From: FEN-1350 sp964386005
GTDB taxonomy: Bacteria > Planctomycetota > Phycisphaerae > Sedimentisphaerales > Anaerohalosphaeraceae
NCBI GenBank assembly: GCA_964386005.1
Contig: CAYLSB010000072.1
Coordinates: forward strand, 1-23,363
Length of the DNA stretch: 23,363 nt
Direction of reading: 5' to 3'
Within the stretch, counting starts at the first letter, position 1. The number at the start of each line of letters is the position of its first letter. Positions 17,702 to 23,363 of the stretch are shown here, piece by piece. Position numbers and translations under genes: made by a program. The notes beneath the pieces are model-generated. The model ran no database searches and was not told the DNA's origin. It saw only the letters and a list, made by a program, of their open reading frames with translations.

Positions 17702-20139
17702 ATCTGAATTCGATCGTTTCCCGCATCGACGATATACGCCCGTCGATGATCATCCACAAATACGCTCCATGGGTACGCCAGTTGTCCGGATGCCCGGCCC
17801 GCTGTACCGAAGGTTGCGCGGCTGTTTCCCTGCGGATCGAATACCTGAATCCGATTGTTGCCGTACTCGCATACGACCAGATCGCCGTTGGGGCAAAGAG
17901 ACAATCCATACGGGTAACGAAGCTCGCCCGGACCGCGGCCCATCCGGCCGATGAAAGTCAGCGGTTTGCCGTGGAGATCGTACACGGCGATTCGATGATT
18001 GCACGAATCGGCAATATACAGAATAGCGCGTTGGGCGTCGATGCACATCGCCTGAGGCCGGGAAAACTGGCCCGGTTCGCTTCCGATCGTGCCGAAGCTG
18101 GTCAGGAATTTATGATCGTTGTCGAAGACGCTGATTCGATCGTTGCCGCCGTACTCGGAGACGAAGAGGCGTCCATCCGGCGCAAAGGCGATATCCGTCG
18201 GATAGATGAATTGCCCGTCTTTCTCGCCGAACTCGCCGAAGGTCTTGAGGAGTTGACCTTCCGGAGAAAAAACAGCGACGCGATGATAATGCGTATCGGC
18301 CACGTAGAGATTGCCGTCGGGAGCGACGGTGAGACCCACCGGTTTGCCCGTGTCGATGATCGGCATTTGTGTCAGACCCTGCCATTGACCTTTGGGGGTA
18401 AACCACTGAATCCGCCCCGTTTTATCGACGACGTACAACCGGGAACTATCGGCGGCGATTCCGCGCGGATAGATGAAATCGCCATCGGCCCTTCCCGTGC
18501 GGCCGAACTGGCCGAGTACCTTCGGCGATTCCGTCGCTCCGCGACCATAACAACCTACAATGAGAATCGCCAATAGAAATAATATGGAGGCCCTCGCGAT
18601 CGAGCGAATCGTGCCGCGACGCAGAAAACGCGTCGCCAGCCAGCCCAGGCCGCCAAAAAATCCCATCAGGATCACGCACGAGGCGATCACTTCCTGGTCG
18701 CGTGCATAATGCATTTGGTTAAGAAGCCGCTGCGCGAAATTCGGGACACCCGCCGGCAGCAGAATCATCGTCGCCGACAGCTCCGTCATGCTGAACATTA
18801 TCACAATCAGGACCGTTCCGGCAACGACGGGTCCTGCGAACGGCCACACCACGTGCCGCCAACGGCGAAGCACACCCGCTCCATCGACCTGTGCCATTTC
18901 ATCGAGATCGCGGAGGCGAGATTGATCCAGCAGGTGCAGCAACATCATCGCTACTCCGCCATACCGCGCCGCCTGTCCGAATGAAACGATGAGAGAACTT
19001 TGTCGCAGGATATCCGCTTCCGATCGAAGCGAAATCAGTGAAAGCAATCCCGCCGCCACCAACGAACCCGGCAGAAACATCGCCAGGTAAACGGCGGTTT
19101 CCATCCATTGCGCCGCGCGACCGATCAAAGCGCCGCGGCGCTGGAGATGCAAGATTCCCGCCGCGAGGAGCAGGGCGATCAGGCCCGTGAGCAGAGCGAT
19201 GATAAACGATCCGGCGAGGTCGTCGATATGCAGAGCGAAATATCGACGAAAGACGCCCTCTTCACGGACGGAACCCAGAAGAATCGCCGCCGGCGCGATC
19301 AACGAAAATAACCATACCATATCGGTTACCACCCACGACACGACGCCGACTCGTCGCGGACGCCACGAAGGGGAACGGTGAATCCCCCGGCCGGATTGAC
19401 CGAGCACGATCGCCATCGCCATCGCAATCAATACGGAGGGAATCGAATACCCCAGCGGCATCGCCGAGGAACCCGTGGTTTCGTAGATCAGGGCCAGTTC
19501 GGTACCGATCGTACGGATACCGGCAAGATGAAATGTGGCAAAATCAGATAGGGATAGGACAAAGCATAGTCCCATCGCAATCGCCGCCGGTTTGGCCAGC
19601 AGGGGGACGACGATCCGTCGGACGATGGTGAAACGGTCGGCATCGAGACGGGCACAATCGACCAGGTCGGCGTCGATCCGACGCCAGCCCTGCGAACAAA
19701 ACAGCGCCGCCAACGGCCAGTACCAACTAACCTGTACGATTGTGCCGATGGATCCAGAGACAAATCGCGCCCGCTGCATATCGGCGGCGAGCCAGCGGCC
19801 CATCGCGGTTGTCGGGCTGGCGATCAGCGACCATGCGTAGTACAGTACATGCTGCGGTAAAACCAGCGGCAGGATCATCAGCGTCAGGATCAGTCCTCCC
19901 GAAGAGGGGGCGTAGGCAAGTACGCGGCCCGCCGCAAGGCCGACGGTACATGCGGCCAGCGCGATCAAGGCGGACAAGCCGATCGAATCAATCCAGACGG
20001 CCAACAACCGTCCCGGAGGAGATTTCGATGCATCGGCGGGTCGTTCCACCAAGAGCGCCGCCAACGGCAGACCGATCAGGCATAGCCAAAGAGCCATGGC
20101 CAACGAATCCAAGAAAAATGACAATACCCCTCGCTTCAA
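17689..20139 (-). CDS. ABC importer double permease fused to NHL-repeat propeller
   Basis: This 816-residue protein joins two parts. Residues 1-508 are a double permease of the FbpB/ThiP class with two EAA-type loops: DCARLDA near 161-167 ending in VVPLL, and EMAQVDG near 414-420 ending in VVWPF. Residues 512-529 form an extra hydrophobic segment ending in LIVGC, a lipobox-like sequence with Cys530. Residues 545-816 contain six NHL-type repeats (for example NLYVADTHYHRVAVFS, NNRIQVFD, NDRIQIW), enough for one beta-propeller. If the 12-helix core has its C-terminus inside, the extra helix would put the propeller in the periplasm. I see no internal ATG or GTG with a ribosome site at the junction, so it reads as one chain. 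The start is TTG at 20139, sharing TTGA with the previous stop, with GAGGAG eight nucleotides upstream. No importer ATPase is visible nearby. Confidence 0.87.
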   Translation of the reverse strand: MKRGVLSFFLDSLAMALWLCLIGLPLAALLVERPADASKSPPGRLLAVWIDSIGLSALIALAACTVGLAAGRVLAYAPSSGGLILTLMILPLVLPQHVLYYAWSLIASPTTAMGRWLAADMQRARFVSGSIGTIVQVSWYWPLAALFCSQGWRRIDADLVDCARLDADRFTIVRRIVVPLLAKPAAIAMGLCFVLSLSDFATFHLAGIRTIGTELALIYETTGSSAMPLGYSIPSVLIAMAMAIVLGQSGRGIHRSPSWRPRRVGVVSWVVTDMVWLFSLIAPAAILLGSVREEGVFRRYFALHIDDLAGSFIIALLTGLIALLLAAGILHLQRRGALIGRAAQWMETAVYLAMFLPGSLVAAGLLSLISLRSEADILRQSSLIVSFGQAARYGGVAMMLLHLLDQSRLRDLDEMAQVDGAGVLRRWRHVVWPFAGPVVAGTVLIVIMFSMTELSATMILLPAGVPNFAQRLLNQMHYARDQEVIASCVILMGFFGGLGWLATRFLRRGTIRSIARASILFLLAILIVGCYGRGATESPKVLGQFGRTGRADGDFIYPRGIAADSSRLYVVDKTGRIQWFTPKGQWQGLTQMPIIDTGKPVGLTVAPDGNLYVADTHYHRVAVFSPEGQLLKTFGEFGEKDGQFIYPTDIAFAPDGRLFVSEYGGNDRISVFDNDHKFLTSFGTIGSEPGQFSRPQAMCIDAQRAILYIADSCNHRIAVYDLHGKPLTFIGRMGRGPGELRYPYGLSLCPNGDLVVCEYGNNRIQVFDPQGNSRATFGTAGRASGQLAYPWSVFVDDHRRAYIVDAGNDRIQIWQL

Positions 20140-21155
20140 TCGAAAATCTCCTCGACCGCTTTCAAGGCATCCGGCATCGCCGCGGCGACCGCGGCAAAAT
20201 CCACGGGGGCCGGGTTGTTGATCGCGAATGCCTTTTGCGAATCATCCGGGGCAAATCCCACCGGCCAATTGTGCGAGTCGCTGGCCAGCAGCATTTTTTC
20301 GCATTCGCCGCCCAGTAGAAAATCCATCAGCTTGCCGGCGGCATCGGGATTGGGCCCTTTGCGAATCTTCGCGACGGTATTGGGAATCGCCAGCGTGCCC
20401 TTGCCGTTACGTCCCAGCGGGTTCATCTTGACGGGCCAGCCGTTGCGGATTCCGGCGTACACGTCGTCGGTGTCGGTCAGACAGAGATCGGCCTGGCCGG
20501 AGCCGACCATTCGCACGGCGGTACTGTTGCCCTCGACGAGCCGAACCTCGTTGGTCTTGAGGGCCTGGAGGATTTCCGCCGCCTTTTGCGGGCCGTATTC
20601 CACGAACCAACTGGCGACATCGCCTCCGGTGGTGCCGCGACTGGGTCGGGCCATGACGACACGACCTTTCCATTTTGCATCCAGTAATTCTTCAATTGAT
20701 TTCGGCGCCTCGGCGTCGCCCACTCGCTGCGAGTGATACGCGATCGCCCGGCCGCGAAGGGCCAGGCCATACCATCGCCCCGAGGGATCGGCGAATTGTT
20801 TCGGCCATTTGGTTGTCACGTCGCTTTGATACGGTTCCAGCAGGTTTTCCTCGGCCAGTCGAATCGTGTAGAAAATTTCGCCGGACCAGAAGACATCCGC
20901 CGCGGGATGGGCCGCTTCGGCACGGAGCTTTTGAACCAGTCCGACGGTTTTGCTGGCCTCGGTGTCGTATCGGGCCATGACCTTGATGCCCGACGACTGT
21001 TCAAATCGAGCCAGGATGGGTTCGGAAACTTCCTGATCGACCGAACAATAGACGACGACCTTCGGCGATTCCGCGTTCTGTTTACAGCCGCCCGCGGCGA
21101 CGAAAAGTGCCGCTGCAACGACGCCGATCCCTGCTGCGATACGTGAAAGAGACAT
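20136..21155 (-). CDS. Ferric-type ABC transporter solute-binding lipoprotein
   Basis: This 339-residue protein has a hydrophobic signal segment (residues 5-21) ending in AAGGC with Cys24, a plausible if imperfect lipobox. The mature part matches periplasmic binding proteins of the iron(III)/thiamine class: VVVYCSVDQ at the start, then VQKLRAEAAHPAADVFWSGE, GLALRGRAIAYH, SIEELLDAKWKGRV and the LTDTDDVYAG segment. The adjacent double tyrosine typical of FbpA iron sites is not seen where DTDDVY lies, so ferric ion should not be assumed as ligand. The ATG at 21155 has GGGAGGA upstream. Its stop overlaps the TTG start of the permease-NHL gene, making the two a clear translational pair. The protein would deliver a ligand to that permease at the outer face of the inner membrane. 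Confidence 0.88.
   Translation of the reverse strand: MSLSRIAAGIGVVAAALFVAAGGCKQNAESPKVVVYCSVDQEVSEPILARFEQSSGIKVMARYDTEASKTVGLVQKLRAEAAHPAADVFWSGEIFYTIRLAEENLLEPYQSDVTTKWPKQFADPSGRWYGLALRGRAIAYHSQRVGDAEAPKSIEELLDAKWKGRVVMARPSRGTTGGDVASWFVEYGPQKAAEILQALKTNEVRLVEGNSTAVRMVGSGQADLCLTDTDDVYAGIRNGWPVKMNPLGRNGKGTLAIPNTVAKIRKGPNPDAAGKLMDFLLGGECEKMLLASDSHNWPVGFAPDDSQKAFAINNPAPVDFAAVAAAMPDALKAVEEIFD
20148..20153 (-). promoter_or_regulatory. Shine-Dalgarno for the TTG start of the permease-NHL gene
   Basis: The minus strand reads GAGGAG eight nucleotides before the TTG at 20139. It lies inside the end of the solute-binding protein gene. With the TTGA overlap of stop and start, it supports a genuine TTG start rather than the next in-frame ATG, which is 14 codons further in and would remove the charged N-terminus. 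Confidence 0.65.
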
Positions 21156-21179
21156 GAATATCCTCCCTGAAGTAAGTTC

Positions 21180-22847
21180 TTAGTTGTCCCCCATCTCCTC
21201 AAGCTGCCCGAAATATTTTTTGACGGAATCCTCGTACTTTTTTGGAATCTGGTTATCGCTGATCGCTTCCTCCGCGGCCGATCCGCCGGATTGGACTGCC
21301 TCCGAAAATTCCCGCTGAGCTTCGCCTTTGACTTGGGCGCCTTTGAAATACCAGCTTGCCACAACCGGTCCGGTACCGCTGGGACTGTTTACGCGGGCGG
21401 ATTTGGTTCCCGTCTGGCCTTCCGTATCGCTGTCGCGGAAACCCTGGCCCTTTCCGGGTCCGCCGGTTCCGGAGCCGCGTTTGTTGGATATGCCCTCCTT
21501 CCAGGGGCATTGTCCGCCCTGGCCCTGACACATACCTTCGCCGAGACAGGCCATCGCATCGTAGATTTGCTGCAGCGCCGCGTCGGACAGTTTCATCTGT
21601 TGTGCCAGGGAATCCAGCGCGCCGAGTTGTGCGGCAAGTTCGGCCATATCCTCCGCGGACATACCGGCCCCGTTGGCTCCCGCGGCGGCCATGGCGCCGC
21701 CCAGCAACCCCGCTTTGTTGCAGGCGCTTTGACAGGCGGAGGCCTTTTGAAGAAGCTGTTGAATCTGTTCGGGTGTGAGATTCAGATTCTGCAGGGCCTT
21801 TTGAAGCTGCTGCGGATCGAGCTTGGCCAGACTCTTATCGAGGCCGGCTTGTTCGAGGGCTTTCTCCAGTTCGCTGTTGCGGTTGGCCATTTCCTGCAAT
21901 TGTTTCGCCAGATTATTCAATTGTTCGGCCAGCATTTTTTTCTGCTCTTCCGTGAGCTTGCCTTCGACGATATCTTTTTGGAACTGGCGGAGAAGATCGG
22001 CGGCCTGCTGAAAATTGCCTTTGGCCAGTTCCTGTTGGAATTTCTGCGAGAAGGGATCGGCGGCGGGCTTGAGCTGTCGCAGCATCGACTGCATCGCCTC
22101 CAGGGTTTCGGGCTTGAGGGCGGATTGCATCTGCTTGAGCTGGTCCGAAAGATTTCCGAGTTTCAGGATTGCCTGACGTTTCATTTCCTCCGGGTTGGCC
22201 GCCGCGGCGGCATCCTTGAGGGCCGCGAGATCCTCTTCGAGCTTGCTGTCGCCGAGCTGCTTGAGCGATTGCTCGACGAGTTGCGTGGTCTGGCGGATCT
22301 CGGTCTTGACCTGCTGTTGCTGCTGGACAAGCTGCTCTTGTTCCTTCCGCTCGCGGAGACGGCCGAGCAGGTCGTACTGCGGCAGCAGCAGGGCGATGAG
22401 CAGCACGACGATCCAACTGGAGACGCCGAACCCCCACGGCCGTTTTCGCGGGCGGATGGGGAAATGCGGCGCAACGGTAATCGTTTGCGCTTTGGTGATG
22501 GCTTCATCGATGGCGGCCTGGGCGAACGGATCGTCGCGATGCTGCAAGGCAAAGACGGTGCTGATGCGTTCGCGGAGGCGGAGCCGCTCATCCACTTCGA
22601 GCGCCACCTGCATACGCGTGGGGCGTCGCAAGAACCAGAGTACCCCAAGCAGAGCCACGGCGGCGACAAGCAGCGAGCCGTTGACGGCTGCGCTGAATAG
22701 AATGACGGCGAAGAGTCGCTGGGCGATGATCATGGCGGTGACGAGACCGCCGAATATGGCCGCGACCACGCCGAGAAGATTGACCAGCAAATCCACATCC
22801 CATCGAAGCCGGGCTATCCGAAGCACGCGCACAACTATCGGGTGCAT
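21180..22847 (-). CDS. Gln-rich coiled-coil membrane protein
   Basis: This 555-residue protein is the first gene of the block. It has membrane segments near residues 21-42, 50-73 and 141-156, with RRPTRMQVALEVDERLRLRE after the second. Residues about 165-365 are a long helical, Gln/Lys/Glu-rich coiled coil (for example EQLVQQQQQVKTEI). Residues 370-470 are rich in Gly, Ala and Cys, with cysteines at 372, 376, 434, 440 and 447. The C-terminus has IPKKYEDSVKKYF, a motif I associate with planctomycete envelope proteins encoded near MoxR/Bat clusters. I do not recognise a family with a known function. The ATG at 22847 has AAAGGA about seven nucleotides upstream. The solute-binding protein gene follows after 24 bp. 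Confidence 0.8.
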   Translation of the reverse strand: MHPIVVRVLRIARLRWDVDLLVNLLGVVAAIFGGLVTAMIIAQRLFAVILFSAAVNGSLLVAAVALLGVLWFLRRPTRMQVALEVDERLRLRERISTVFALQHRDDPFAQAAIDEAITKAQTITVAPHFPIRPRKRPWGFGVSSWIVVLLIALLLPQYDLLGRLRERKEQEQLVQQQQQVKTEIRQTTQLVEQSLKQLGDSKLEEDLAALKDAAAAANPEEMKRQAILKLGNLSDQLKQMQSALKPETLEAMQSMLRQLKPAADPFSQKFQQELAKGNFQQAADLLRQFQKDIVEGKLTEEQKKMLAEQLNNLAKQLQEMANRNSELEKALEQAGLDKSLAKLDPQQLQKALQNLNLTPEQIQQLLQKASACQSACNKAGLLGGAMAAAGANGAGMSAEDMAELAAQLGALDSLAQQMKLSDAALQQIYDAMACLGEGMCQGQGGQCPWKEGISNKRGSGTGGPGKGQGFRDSDTEGQTGTKSARVNSPSGTGPVVASWYFKGAQVKGEAQREFSEAVQSGGSAAEEAISDNQIPKKYEDSVKKYFGQLEEMGDN

Positions 22848-23363
22848 GATTCAATCCTTTCCGTATCGTGACGGCGGCAGGTCGGCTTTGCCCGGCGGGG
22901 AATCCCTCGGGTCGAAGCGGTTTCCGTACGCCATGCGATTTCTACGCCGCGGATGTCGAAAAAGTTCAAACGCTGTCGGAAATACCATCCATCCGAGGCG
23001 ACAAGAACGGCCGATCGGCCATCCGAAATTACGACGATCTCATTGTAATGAAGGTTGACGAAAATGCAAGATGGGTTTATGGATTTCAGTGCAAAATAAT
23101 CCAAAATCCGATTTCATGAATTCCGCGATATTTCTGAATCCACAAATTACGAGTTCGACCTTTCAAAAGAATCAAACCTTTCCGAACGATATCACACGAC
23201 GACTTCAACATGTCCCTCTCCTCCGTACTGATTCATCACCTCAACAAATCCAAATCCACAATAGTAAAACAGTTGGACTCCGTGGCAAGCCCAAGATGCA
23301 ACCGGAACGGTTGTGCTACCTCTTCATCCAAATTGCAGGTGCGGATGGCATCCGCCCACATTG
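22848..23363. other. Upstream region with no convincing gene
   Basis: About 516 bp lie before the first gene. The outer half is more AT-rich than the operon. Short open frames exist on both strands (minus 22835-23104, plus 22868-23119), but neither has a recognisable family or a good ribosome site, and the minus one runs into the following gene. On the minus strand at 23192-23323, a frame interrupted upstream by a TGA at 23324-23326 encodes a peptide ending LFYYCGFGFVEV and later EVVV, vaguely like the end of an acetyltransferase, possibly a decayed gene tail. The operon promoter should be in this region, but I could not find a convincing -35/-10 pair. Confidence 0.5.

Noticed and set aside
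21291..22700. Plus-strand frame of 469 codons opposite the coiled-coil protein gene
   Set aside because: Its Leu/Phe/Glu-rich repeats are the mirror of Gln/Lys/Leu codons of the coiled coil on the minus strand, which has a good ribosome site and membrane segments.
22835..23104. Small minus-strand gene of 89 codons upstream of the coiled-coil protein
   Set aside because: It would use a TTG start without a ribosome site, overlaps the next gene's start, becomes Arg-rich at its end, and matches no family I know.
22868..23119. Small plus-strand gene of 83 codons
   Set aside because: There is no ribosome site or recognisable motif, and its composition looks like random translation of a spacer.

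Overview
The window is one 22.8-kb block of 14 protein-coding genes, all on the minus strand (read right to left, from position 22847 down to 57) and packed as a single probable operon. Junctions are mostly 2-24 bp gaps or short stop/start overlaps; only two spacers exceed 30 bp. About 500 bp at the right edge look non-coding or decayed. Codon use suggests a moderately GC-rich Gram-negative. The combination of a MoxR ATPase, a DUF58 protein, several large vWA proteins with inactive amidotransferase-like folds, and families of two-domain ABC-2 permeases is typical in my knowledge of Planctomycetota, perhaps a Phycisphaerae-like lineage. That placement is inference from gene content; there is no rRNA or marker gene here.

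Layout in transcription order. (1) 22847-21180: membrane-anchored, Gln-rich coiled-coil protein with a Cys/Gly-rich region. (2) 21155-20136: lipoprotein-like periplasmic solute-binding protein of the ferric-ion-type family. (3) 20139-17689: double permease of the iron(III)/thiamine-type importer class fused to a six-repeat NHL beta-propeller, with a lipobox-like sequence at the junction. (4) 17701-14702: 999-aa membrane protein with a vWA domain, an amidotransferase-like domain and a second, degenerate vWA domain. (5) 14699-13689: MoxR AAA+ ATPase. (6) 13627-12710: DUF58 protein. (7) 12700-10730: BatA-like vWA membrane protein. (8) 10709-8505: secreted/membrane-anchored protein with an amidotransferase-like region. 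(9) 8508-7582: ABC-2-type ATPase. (10-13) 7507-373: four paralogous permeases, each containing two complete ABC-2 halves. (14) 353-57: DUF503 (YlxP-like) protein.

How it may work together: genes 4-8 form a MoxR/DUF58/Bat-like envelope module, in which the ATPase probably remodels or regulates the vWA proteins. Genes 9-13 look like an ABC exporter in which one ATPase could serve up to four full-length membrane partners. Genes 2-3 look like an importer with no ATPase of its own in the window; its permease carries a probably periplasmic propeller. The substrate of either transporter cannot be read from the sequence. The most unusual items are the permease-NHL fusion, the fourfold amplification of internally duplicated permeases, and the co-transcription of all these parts.
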